Made by a program: the position numbers and the translations under genes. A model generated the notes under the pieces. It searched no databases. It had not been told where the DNA came from and saw only the letters and a list, made by a program, of their open reading frames with translations. 64,000 nucleotides of DNA, taken from Hyphomicrobiales bacterium (GTDB taxonomy: Bacteria > Pseudomonadota > Alphaproteobacteria > Rhizobiales > Rhizobiaceae). Positions 1-7,352 of the stretch are shown here, piece by piece. The stretch lies in contig UCKU01000012.1 of the NCBI GenBank assembly GCA_900473185.1, forward strand, positions 86,579-150,578, given 5' to 3'. Numbering within the stretch: position 1 is the stretch's first letter; every line of letters begins with the position of its first letter.

Positions 1-1774
1 CTACTTCGATCTTGTCACGGATGCGGTCGTAATTGGCCATGAGCCCGTTCCAGTCGATGCCGTATTTCGCACCCAGCGTCGCCATCGCAATCCCTGCTAT
101 GATGGCGGGCTCGGACTTCAGCAGCTCGCTCGGCGGCTTGAGGAAGCCGCGCGAGGCATGCACCATCGACATGGAATCTTCCACCGTCACGGACTGCGGG
201 CCTGATGCCTGGGTGTCGAGGTCAGTCCGCCCGAGGCAGGGAAGGATGATCGAGGTCTTTGCCGTCAGGAGATGCGAGCGGTTGAGCTTGGTGGCGATAT
301 GGACGGCAAGATCGAGCTTGCGCATCGCCTTGAAGGTGACGTCAGGATCGGACATGGCGACAGCCAGATTGCCGCCGAGGCAGATCAGCGCCTTGGACTT
401 GCCAGCCGCAATCGCTTCGATGGACTCGACCGCATTATGGCCCTTCTCTGCAGAGGGACGGAAACCAAAGGCACGTTCCATACCGTCGAGCAGCGCCTTG
501 TTTGGAATCTCGGTTATGCCGACAGTTCTGTCGCCCTGTACATTGGAGTGACCACGCAGCGGGCAGAGCCCCGCGCCCTGGCGACCGATATTGCCGCGCA
601 GCATAAGGAAATTGGCAAGCTGCTGGACATTCGCCGTTCCGTTGGCGTGCTGCGTGATCCCCATGCCGTAGCAGAGGATAACATTGCGAGCATTGAGATA
701 GACGTCGACTGCGCTGTTCAGCGCCTCCATGGTAAGGCCGGAAACGCTGAGGATATTGGCCCAACTGGCATTGGCGAGATCCTCCTTCAGGGCATCGATG
801 CCGGCGGTGTGTTCGGCAATGAAGGCCCGGTCGAGAACGCCCTCGCCGCCGGCTGCGAGATCGGCCTCATCGCGCTCGAAGATCAGCTTCATCAATCCTT
901 TGAGGGCAGCGAGGTCGCCGCCAGTGCGAAGCTGATGATAGGCCGATGCGATGCGTGTTGAGGACAACGTCACCATTTCCACCGGGTTTTGCGGCGCGGC
1001 GAAACGCTCGAGTGCCCGCTCCTTCAGCGGGTTGAAGACAATGATGGGAACACCACGACGGGACGCCTCATGCAAGGTCGTCATCATGCGGGGATGGTTG
1101 GTTCCGGGATTGTGACCGAAGCTGAAAATGGCATCGGCATGATCGAAATCCTCGAGCGTTACCGTACCCTTGCCAACACCGAGCGAGAGCGGCAGGCCGA
1201 CGCTCGTCGCCTCATGGCACATGTTCGAGCAATCGGGGAAATTGTTCGTGCCATAGGCGCGCACGAAGAGCTGATAGAGGAACGCTGCCTCGTTTGACGC
1301 GCGCCCGGACGTGTAGAATTCAGCCTCATCGGGGCTTGCGAGCTTGTTGAGTTCCGCACCGATCAGGCCGAAAGCAATGTCCCATTCGATGGCTTCGTAT
1401 TTATCCGTGGCGCTGTTGTATTTCAGCGGGTGCGTCAGCCGGCCCTGATCTTCGAGCTTGTGATCGATCCATTCCCAAAGCTCCGAGACCGTGTGTTCGG
1501 CAAAGAATTCCGGTGCGACGCGGCGGGCGGTCGATTCCCAGGTGATGGCCTTTGCGCCGTTTTCGCAGAACTCGAAGGAGGAGGTGTGCTTCGGATCGGG
1601 CCAGGCACAGCCGGGACAGTCGAAGCCTTCGGGCTGGTTTGCCTTGAGCAGGGTCGTACTTCCCTGCGCGACGATCTGCTGATGCTTCAGCGTTTTCGCC
1701 ACCGCTTTCAGCGCATCCCATCCGCCTGCGGGGTGAATGTATGCCTCAACGCCTTCCGGACGCTTGTCGCTCAT
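1..1774 (-). CDS. FdhF/YdeP-family molybdopterin oxidoreductase (3' end outside window)
   Basis: About 591 residues are visible and the C-terminus lies beyond base 1. The protein reads as a YdeP-like member of the formate dehydrogenase alpha-subunit superfamily, which binds a molybdopterin guanine dinucleotide cofactor. Seen directly: an N-terminal stretch with FDCPGCAWPD near residue 52, the segments FYTSGRASNEAA and FGHNPGTNHPRMM, and GAGLCPLRGHSNVQGDRT. The last three are typical of the molybdopterin-binding domains of this family. The ATG at 1774 follows a GGAG-rich ribosome site. The substrate of these proteins is generally not established, so no reaction is assigned. It stands divergent from nasT, and there is no sign that it belongs to the nitrate operon. 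Confidence 0.85.
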   Translation of the reverse strand, partial: MSDKRPEGVEAYIHPAGGWDALKAVAKTLKHQQIVAQGSTTLLKANQPEGFDCPGCAWPDPKHTSSFEFCENGAKAITWESTARRVAPEFFAEHTVSELWEWIDHKLEDQGRLTHPLKYNSATDKYEAIEWDIAFGLIGAELNKLASPDEAEFYTSGRASNEAAFLYQLFVRAYGTNNFPDCSNMCHEATSVGLPLSLGVGKGTVTLEDFDHADAIFSFGHNPGTNHPRMMTTLHEASRRGVPIIVFNPLKERALERFAAPQNPVEMVTLSSTRIASAYHQLRTGGDLAALKGLMKLIFERDEADLAAGGEGVLDRAFIAEHTAGIDALKEDLANASWANILSVSGLTMEALNSAVDVYLNARNVILCYGMGITQHANGTANVQQLANFLMLRGNIGRQGAGLCPLRGHSNVQGDRTVGITEIPNKALLDGMERAFGFRPSAEKGHNAVESIEAIAAGKSKALICLGGNLAVAMSDPDVTFKAMRKLDLAVHIATKLNRSHLLTAKTSIILPCLGRTDLDTQASGPQSVTVEDSMSMVHASRGFLKPPSELLKSEPAIIAGIAMATLGAKYGIDWNGLMANYDRIRDKIEV

Positions 1775-2023
1775 CTTCGCTCTCCGTCTTCAAGATGGCC
1801 CGACGATAACAGCGAGCGTCCGGGCGGTGCATTATACTGAGGCATAGGTAGCGCAGCCGCCGACAAAGGCATGGATGTCGCAGTCTTTTTCGAAACTCCC
1901 AACACAGCACAGGCGTTGCACATATATAAAGCAGACCGCTCATTATTTCATCGATTTTAAAAATTGCCTAATAAATTGCCTTTTCAGCTTGTTCGCCTTG
2001 CTGCATTGCGTCATAAATGATGC
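1775..2023. promoter_or_regulatory. Divergent intergenic region between the ydeP-like gene and nasT
   Basis: This 249-base gap should hold the promoters of both flanking genes. It is AT-rich around 1920-1990. No clear sigma-70 or sigma-54 box was identified. TTGCTGCATTGC at 1998-2009, just before nasT, recurs exactly at 3939-3950 just before the nas operon. Confidence 0.4.
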
Positions 2024-2611
2024 ATGAGCCGGCTCGATCTGACCATCCTTGTGATCGATGAAAACACCATTCGCGCCTCCATCATCGAAGAGGGGCTGCG
2101 AGAGGCAGGGCATGCGCGCGTGACGGTCATCCATGAAGTCCAAGGCGTGGCGCGCATCATCGATACGCTGCGGCCGGACGTCATCATCATCGATATCGAG
2201 AACCCCAATCGCGACATGATGGAACATCTGTTCCAGTTGACCCGTACGGTCGGCAGGCCGATTGCCATGTTCGTCGACCGCTCCGACACAGCCTCTATCG
2301 AGGCCGCAGTGGACGCCGGCGTGTCGGCTTACATCGTTGACGGGTTGAAGAAGGAGCGCGTCAAACCCATCCTTGATATGGCGGTCAGCCGTTTCAATGC
2401 CTTTAGCCGGCTGCAGCGCGAACTTGCCGATGCCAAGTCGGCCCTGGAGGAACGCAAGGTCGTGGAACGCGCCAAGGGCATATTGATGAAGATGCGCGGC
2501 CTGTCGGAGGAGGAAGCGTTTGCATTGCTTCGTCAGACGGCAATGAACGAGAAGAAGAAAATGTCCGACATCGCCCAGAGCGTCGTGACCGCGGCAGGAC
2601 TTTTGATGTGA
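2024..2611 (+). CDS. nasT: NasT-like ANTAR-domain nitrate antiterminator
   Basis: 195 residues. Residues 1-120 form a receiver-like domain (LTILVIDENTIRAS, then DVIIIDIENPNRDMMEH). A coiled linker leads to a C-terminal ANTAR RNA-binding domain from about residue 130 (ERAKGILMKMRGLSEEEAFALLRQ). In the established NasS-NasT system, NasT binds a two-hairpin leader RNA and prevents termination when nitrate releases it from NasS. The gene directly precedes nasS and the nrt-nir-nas operon, whose leader carries a matching hairpin. No Shine-Dalgarno sequence is visible before the ATG, and the next in-frame ATG lies far inside the receiver domain, so this start is kept. Confidence 0.93.
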   Translation: MSRLDLTILVIDENTIRASIIEEGLREAGHARVTVIHEVQGVARIIDTLRPDVIIIDIENPNRDMMEHLFQLTRTVGRPIAMFVDRSDTASIEAAVDAGVSAYIVDGLKKERVKPILDMAVSRFNAFSRLQRELADAKSALEERKVVERAKGILMKMRGLSEEEAFALLRQTAMNEKKKMSDIAQSVVTAAGLLM

Positions 2612-2648
2612 TGACCGGTCTGGTTGCGACTGTCCGGAGGAAGCCGGA

Positions 2649-3932
2649 GTGAACATGATGACGAAAAGCCTCGATCCCGATGCCGGCCTGCCCGCGCCCG
2701 TCCGCGCCAACGGCGAAGGCTCCAGAACGTTGAGGGCTGGCTTCATTCCGCTCGTCGATGCTTCCGTGCTCATCGCCGCAGCGGAATTCGGCTTTGCTGA
2801 GCGGGAAGGCCTGACGCTCGATCTCGTCAAGGACGTCTCTTGGGCGAACGTTCGCGACCGCCTCGCTTTCCGACAGTTCGATATCGCCCACATGCTCTCG
2901 CCGATGCCCGTTGCCTCCATGCTCGGCCTCGGCTCCAATCCCTCGCCGACGATTACGCCCTTCTCTCTCGGGCGCGGCGGCAATGCGATCACGCTCTCGA
3001 CCCGCCTGTTCGACAGGATGCGGAATGCGACCGGGCTTTCCGAAACTGCCAGCGCACTTGAAAACGCCAAGGCGCTCTCAACGGTGCTGGCGGAAATGAA
3101 GGCAAGCAGCGAGCCGCTGCCAACCTTCGGCGTCACCTATCCCTTTTCCTCGCATAATTACGAATTCCGCTACTGGCTCGCCGCCGGCGGTATCGATCCG
3201 GACAAGGACGTCAAACTCGTCGTCGTACCGCCGCCGCTGACCTCGGATGCGCTGGCCGCCGGGGCGATTGACGGATTTTGCGTCGGCGCACCCTGGAACA
3301 TGGTGGCGTCAGAGCGCGGTGTCGGGCGTATCGTCGCTACCAAACAGGATATCTGGCCATCCGCACCGGAAAAGGTGGTCGGCATGCGCCCGGAATGGGC
3401 GGACAGCCATCCGGAAACGGTCTCACGGCTGATTGTCGCTCTCGACGCTGCGGCACGCTGGTGCGACCGGCCGGAAAACCACGATGCGCTTGCCGAGGCC
3501 CTGGCGGATGCCCGCTACATAGCAGCGCCGGTCCACATCATCCGTCACGTGCTGGCTGGCGAGTTCAGTCTCGACGCAAAGGGGAACCGGCGCATCATCG
3601 ACAATTACTTCACGTTCCATTCGGGCTTTGCCAATTATCCGCGCACGAGCCAGGCGCTCTGGATCTACAGCCAGATGATCCGCTGGGGTCAGGCCGAACT
3701 CGGGCTCAACCCCGCACGCGCAGCCGCTTCCGCCTATCGCCCGGACCTTTATCGCACAGCCCTAGGCGAGGGCAGCGCACCTGTCGATGCCGACGTGCGT
3801 ATCGAAGGCGCCGACGAAACTGACCGCTTTATGGACGGCCATGTTTTCGATCCATCGAAACTGCCCGACTATATTGCGGGTTTTGCGGTGAAGAGTGCCC
3901 TGCCCTTCATTCCGCATCCTGATGAAACCTGA
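2649..3932 (+). CDS. nasS: NasS-like nitrate/nitrite sensor (CmpA/NrtA family, no signal peptide)
   Basis: 427 residues from a GTG at 2649 that follows GGAGG by eight bases; an ATG at 2655 is an alternative start. The fold is that of an NrtA-type nitrate-binding protein (RAGFIPLVDASVLIAAAEFG; HMLSPMPVASMLG; YWLAAGGIDPDKDVKLVVVPPP; FCVGAPWN). It lacks an export signal, unlike the NrtA at 4294. That is the hallmark of NasS, the cytoplasmic sensor that holds NasT until nitrate or nitrite binds. It follows nasT by 37 bases and precedes the nas leader. Confidence 0.92.
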   Translation: MNMMTKSLDPDAGLPAPVRANGEGSRTLRAGFIPLVDASVLIAAAEFGFAEREGLTLDLVKDVSWANVRDRLAFRQFDIAHMLSPMPVASMLGLGSNPSPTITPFSLGRGGNAITLSTRLFDRMRNATGLSETASALENAKALSTVLAEMKASSEPLPTFGVTYPFSSHNYEFRYWLAAGGIDPDKDVKLVVVPPPLTSDALAAGAIDGFCVGAPWNMVASERGVGRIVATKQDIWPSAPEKVVGMRPEWADSHPETVSRLIVALDAAARWCDRPENHDALAEALADARYIAAPVHIIRHVLAGEFSLDAKGNRRIIDNYFTFHSGFANYPRTSQALWIYSQMIRWGQAELGLNPARAAASAYRPDLYRTALGEGSAPVDADVRIEGADETDRFMDGHVFDPSKLPDYIAGFAVKSALPFIPHPDET

Positions 3933-4095
3933 AGAAGGTTGCTGCATTGCATAAATCGCTTGCAGCATTTTCGACCTGCGACTGAGCAATCGCACAAAAG
4001 TTTTGCAGATCGATTTCGTGCTTCGAAAAGCAGCAGCAGGTGCAGGCCGAAGAAATTTCCTTTTATTTCAATAGCCTGCAGCAACATGAACAAAC
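3933..4095 (+). promoter_or_regulatory. Upstream activator region of the nas operon
   Basis: This is the region where NtrC enhancer sites would be expected, upstream of the sigma-54 promoter. Two inverted repeats are visible: GCTGCA at 3941-3946 with TGCAGC at 3961-3966, and TGCAGGC at 4041-4047 with GCCTGCA at 4074-4080. Neither is a perfect NtrC consensus, so the assignment is inferred from position only. Confidence 0.4.
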
Positions 4096-4111
4096 TGGCA
4101 CGCCGCTTGCA
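4096..4111 (+). promoter_or_regulatory. Sigma-54 (RpoN) promoter of the nitrate assimilation operon
   Basis: TGGCACGCCGCTTGCA matches the -24/-12 consensus TGGCACG-N4-TTGCW at every fixed position. Transcription should start near 4122, which leaves a leader of about 170 bases before nrtA. RpoN/NtrC control fits nitrate assimilation. Confidence 0.88.
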
Positions 4112-4122
4112 GGACTAAAATC

Positions 4123-4189
4123 GCACCGGTCAACGGCGACCAGGTGCAGGATGAGCGCGTAATAAGCGCTTACAACAGACATCGACGTC
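4123..4189 (+). promoter_or_regulatory. ANTAR-type leader hairpins (NasT target)
   Basis: The first hairpin, 4123-4147, pairs GCACC-GGTC with GACC-A-GGTGC and closes a six-base loop AACGGC (4132-4137). The loop has A at position 1 and G at position 4, as known ANTAR targets require. A stem TGAGCGC/GCGCTTA lies at 4152-4172. A weaker candidate second ANTAR hairpin, GAC-ATCGAC-GTC at 4178-4189, also has A1 and G4 but only three closing pairs. Its 3' side overlaps the possible terminator base CGTCGC (4186-4191), which would make binding and termination mutually exclusive. Confidence 0.7.
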
Positions 4190-4254
4190 GCAAGGTTTTT
4201 GCTGTCCGGGACTTCTCCCTTCCCGAGGACGCAATCTCCGAGCGGCGTTTTTTT
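4186..4254 (+). terminator. Leader terminator/attenuator of the nas operon
   Basis: A run of seven T (4248-4254) follows GCGGCG (4242-4247), which can pair with CGTCGC (4186-4191) including one G-U pair. The enclosed stem is GTCCGGGA (4204-4211) with TCCC-GA-GGAC (4221-4230). It ends about 40 bases before the nrtA start, as expected for an antiterminated leader. The exact folding is inferred. Confidence 0.65.
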
Positions 4255-4293
4255 ATTCCGAAAAATCCGGCAGCCACCCAGAGGAGCCCGCGC

Positions 4294-5592
4294 ATGACCA
4301 AGATTTTCACGACCGCGATCAGCCGTCGCAGCATGCTGAAGACCACCGCCGCCGCAGCCCTCGTAAGCACCGTTCGGGCGGCATTTCCTTCAGGCGCTTT
4401 CGCTGCTGCGGCCACACCTGAGGTGACCGGCGTCAAGCTTGGCTTCATCGCCCTGACGGATGCAGCGCCTCTCATCGTCGCCAAGGAAAAGGGTCTGTTC
4501 GAAAAGCACGGCCTTCCTGAAGTCGACGTGGCGAAGCAGGCCTCCTGGGGTGCAACGCGTGACAATCTGGTGCTCGGCGGTGCGGCCAATGGCATCGATG
4601 GCGCGCATATCCTCTCGCCACTCCCATATCTCATGCACACCGGCAAGGTGACCCAGAACAACCAGCCGGTGCCGATGGCACTGCTGGCACGTCTGAACTA
4701 CGACAGCCAGGGCATCTCGGTCGCCAAGGAATATGCCGATACCGGCGTCCAGCTCGACTCCTCCAAGCTGAAAGCCGCTTTCGAAAAGAAGAAGGCCGAA
4801 GGCAAGGAAGTGAAAGCCGCCATGACCTTCCCGGGCGGTACGCATGACCTGTGGATCCGCTACTGGCTCGCCGCCGGCGGCATCGATCCGGACAAGGACG
4901 TCTCGACCATCGTCGTGCCGCCCCCGCAGATGGTGGCGAACATGAAGGTCGGCAATATGGACGTCTTCTGTGTCGGCGAACCCTGGAACGAGCAGCTCGT
5001 CAACCAGGGTATCGGCTTCACCGCGGCGACAACCGGTGAGCTCTGGAAAGGCCATCCGGAAAAGGCCCTCGGCATGCGCGCCGACTGGGTGGAGAAAAAT
5101 CCGAATGCCGCCAAGGCCCTGCTGATGGCCATCATGGAAGCCCAGCAATGGTGCGACAGCATGGACAACAAGGAGGAGATGGCGACCATCCTCGGCAAGC
5201 GGCAATGGTTCAACGTGCCGCCGAAGGATGTGCTCGGCCGCCTGAAGGGCGATATCAACTACGGCAATGGCCGGGTCGCGCATGGCACTGATCTCTACAT
5301 GAAATTCTGGGCCGGCGGCGTCTCCTACCCCTTCAAGAGCCACGATACCTGGTTCATGGCGGAGAACATCCGCTGGGGCAAACTCGCGCCGAATACGGAT
5401 ATCAAGGCGCTGGTCGACAAGGTCAACCGCGAGGACATCTGGCGCGAGGCTGCAAAGGACCTCGGCGTCGCCGCGGCCGACATTCCGGCCTCGACGTCGC
5501 GCGGCAAGGAGACCTTCTTTGACGGCAAGGTCTTCGATCCGGAAAACCCCTCTGCCTATCTCGACAGCCTCTCCATCAAGGCCGCTTCGTAA
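4294..5592 (+). CDS. nrtA: Nitrate ABC transporter, substrate-binding protein NrtA
   Basis: 432 residues from the ATG at 4294, which follows AGAGGAG. The N-terminus has a twin-arginine signal (ISRRSMLKTTAAAALVS, cleavage near FAAAAT). The mature part is a CmpA/NrtA nitrate-binding fold (LGFIALTDAAPLIVAKEKGLF; RYWLAAGGIDPDKDV; CVGEPWN). It is paralogous to NasS at 2649 but exported. In-frame sequence continues upstream to 4144, but that stretch is the leader terminator. It is the first gene of the operon and supplies nitrate to NrtB-NrtC. Confidence 0.95.
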   Translation: MTKIFTTAISRRSMLKTTAAAALVSTVRAAFPSGAFAAAATPEVTGVKLGFIALTDAAPLIVAKEKGLFEKHGLPEVDVAKQASWGATRDNLVLGGAANGIDGAHILSPLPYLMHTGKVTQNNQPVPMALLARLNYDSQGISVAKEYADTGVQLDSSKLKAAFEKKKAEGKEVKAAMTFPGGTHDLWIRYWLAAGGIDPDKDVSTIVVPPPQMVANMKVGNMDVFCVGEPWNEQLVNQGIGFTAATTGELWKGHPEKALGMRADWVEKNPNAAKALLMAIMEAQQWCDSMDNKEEMATILGKRQWFNVPPKDVLGRLKGDINYGNGRVAHGTDLYMKFWAGGVSYPFKSHDTWFMAENIRWGKLAPNTDIKALVDKVNREDIWREAAKDLGVAAADIPASTSRGKETFFDGKVFDPENPSAYLDSLSIKAAS

Positions 5593-5601
5593 TCCCCGCC
5601 T

Positions 5602-5622
5602 CCGGCGCGTGGCGCGCGCCGG
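5602..5622 (+). terminator. Hairpin between nrtA and nrtB
   Basis: CCGGCGCG and CGCGCCGG form an eight-base-pair stem with a five-base loop, followed by CCTTTTATT. It is probably a leaky terminator or mRNA-stabilising stem that keeps the binding protein in excess over the membrane subunits. Confidence 0.55.
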
Positions 5623-5649
5623 CCTTTTATTCCATGAAGGAGCGAACGC

Positions 5650-6531
5650 ATGTCAGCGCTTGCAAAGAATGAAACTATCAAGGCGGCTGTTGCACCGAAG
5701 ACGGCCAATGTCGTCCATCTCGCAAAGAAGCCGGCGCGCAAGATCGATCTGCAGCTCCTTTCGGTCGCTGCCGCCCGCAATATCGTGCCACCGCTGATCG
5801 TTCTCGCGATCATTCTCGGCCTCTGGCAGATTCTCTGTTCCTCGCCGAACGCCTCGCTGCCATCGCCGCACCAGGTTTGGCAGGAAAGCTATGATCTGAT
5901 CGCCTATCCTTTCTTCAACTACGGATCTCAGGATATCGGTCTCGGCTGGCGCGTGCTGGTTTCGCTGCAGCGGGTTGCCTATGGCTTCGGCCTTGCAGCC
6001 ATAGCCGGCATCGTCATCGGTGCCGTTATCGGCCAGTCGGTCTGGGCGATGCGCGGCCTCGATCCGATCTTTCAAGTGCTGCGCACCGTGCCGCCGCTTG
6101 CCTGGCTGCCGCTGTCGCTCGCGGCCTTCCAGGACAGCAATCCTTCGGCGATCTTCGTGATTTTCATCACCTCGATCTGGCCTGTCATCATCAACACCGC
6201 CGTCGGCGTGCGCAATATCCCTCAGGATTATCGCAACGTCGCCGAAGTGCTGCGGCTCAACCAGTTCGAGTTCTTCTTCAAGATCATGCTGCCCTCGGCA
6301 GCCCCCTACATCTTCACCGGTCTGCGCATCGGCATCGGCCTGTCATGGCTGGCGATCGTCGCAGCCGAAATGCTGACCGGCGGCGTCGGCATCGGCTTTT
6401 TCATCTGGGATGCGTGGAACTCGTCCCGCCTGCCCGACATCATCGTGGCGCTTGCCTATATCGGCGTCGTCGGCTTCGCCCTCGACAAGCTCGTGTCCGC
6501 CATCGGCAAACTCGTCACGCGCGGCGCCTAG
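5650..6531 (+). CDS. nrtB: Nitrate ABC transporter permease NrtB
   Basis: 293 residues. About six hydrophobic segments are preceded by a charged cytoplasmic N-terminus of about 50 residues. The ATPase-contact segment AEVLRLNQFEFFFKIMLPSAAPYIFTGLRIG is characteristic of inner-membrane components of nitrate, sulfonate and taurine ABC importers. The ATG follows AAGGAGCG. It lies between the binding protein and the ATPase in the nitrate operon, so the substrate assignment rests on context. Confidence 0.93.
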   Translation: MSALAKNETIKAAVAPKTANVVHLAKKPARKIDLQLLSVAAARNIVPPLIVLAIILGLWQILCSSPNASLPSPHQVWQESYDLIAYPFFNYGSQDIGLGWRVLVSLQRVAYGFGLAAIAGIVIGAVIGQSVWAMRGLDPIFQVLRTVPPLAWLPLSLAAFQDSNPSAIFVIFITSIWPVIINTAVGVRNIPQDYRNVAEVLRLNQFEFFFKIMLPSAAPYIFTGLRIGIGLSWLAIVAAEMLTGGVGIGFFIWDAWNSSRLPDIIVALAYIGVVGFALDKLVSAIGKLVTRGA

Positions 6532-6551
6532 GCCAATTAAGGGGATCGACC

Positions 6552-7349
6552 ATGAACGCCTACCTGAAACTCGACCATATCGACAAGCATTTCGACCGGG
6601 CGGGCGCCCGCACCGAGGTGCTGAAGGACATCAACCTCATCATCGACAAGGGCGAATTCGTCTCGATCATCGGTCATTCCGGCTGCGGCAAGTCCACGCT
6701 GCTCAACCTGATCGCCGGCTTGACGCCTGTCTCGAAGGGAGCCGTGCTGCTCGAAAACCGCGAGGTCAATGAGCCCGGCCCCGAACGCGCCGTCGTCTTC
6801 CAGAACCATTCGCTGCTGCCCTGGCTGACAGTCTATGAAAACGTCAATCTCGCCGTCTCGAAGGTCTTCAGCAATAAGAAGAGCAAGGCGGAGCGCCACG
6901 ACTGGGTCATGGCCAATCTCGACCTCGTGCAGATGGCTCATGCGAAAGACAGACGCCCCTCAGAAATATCGGGCGGCATGAAGCAGCGCGTCGGCATCGC
7001 CCGGGCACTCTCGATGGAGCCGAAGATCCTTCTGCTCGATGAGCCCTTCGGCGCGCTCGACGCACTGACCCGTGCGCATCTGCAGGACGCCGTGATGGAA
7101 ATCCACGCTCGGCTCGGCAATACGATGGTCATGATCACCCATGACGTCGACGAGGCCGTACTGCTTTCCGACCGCATCGTGATGATGACCAACGGCCCCG
7201 CCGCCCGCATCGGCGAAGTGCTCGACGTGCCGATCGCCCGACCGCGCAACCGTATCGAGCTCGCCTCCGACCGAACCTACCTCAAATGCCGCGAAGCCGT
7301 GCTGAAGTTCCTCTACGAACGTCACCGCTTCGTCGAAGCCGCGGAGTAA
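6552..7349 (+). CDS. nrtC: Nitrate ABC transporter ATP-binding protein NrtC/NasD
   Basis: 265 residues from the ATG at 6552, after AAGGGGATCGACC. It has Walker A GHSGCGKSTLLN near residue 40, the signature SEISGGMKQRVGIARA, Walker B LLLDEPFGALDAL and the switch His in MITHDVDEA. It is a single-domain ATPase without the C-terminal nitrate-binding extension of cyanobacterial NrtC. It ends four bases before nirB. Confidence 0.93.
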   Translation: MNAYLKLDHIDKHFDRAGARTEVLKDINLIIDKGEFVSIIGHSGCGKSTLLNLIAGLTPVSKGAVLLENREVNEPGPERAVVFQNHSLLPWLTVYENVNLAVSKVFSNKKSKAERHDWVMANLDLVQMAHAKDRRPSEISGGMKQRVGIARALSMEPKILLLDEPFGALDALTRAHLQDAVMEIHARLGNTMVMITHDVDEAVLLSDRIVMMTNGPAARIGEVLDVPIARPRNRIELASDRTYLKCREAVLKFLYERHRFVEAAE

Positions 7350-7352
7350 ACC

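Noticed and set aside
4144..4293. In-frame N-terminal extension of nrtA
   Set aside because: It covers the leader hairpins and the poly-T terminator; the ATG at 4294 has a good ribosome site and opens directly into a twin-arginine signal.
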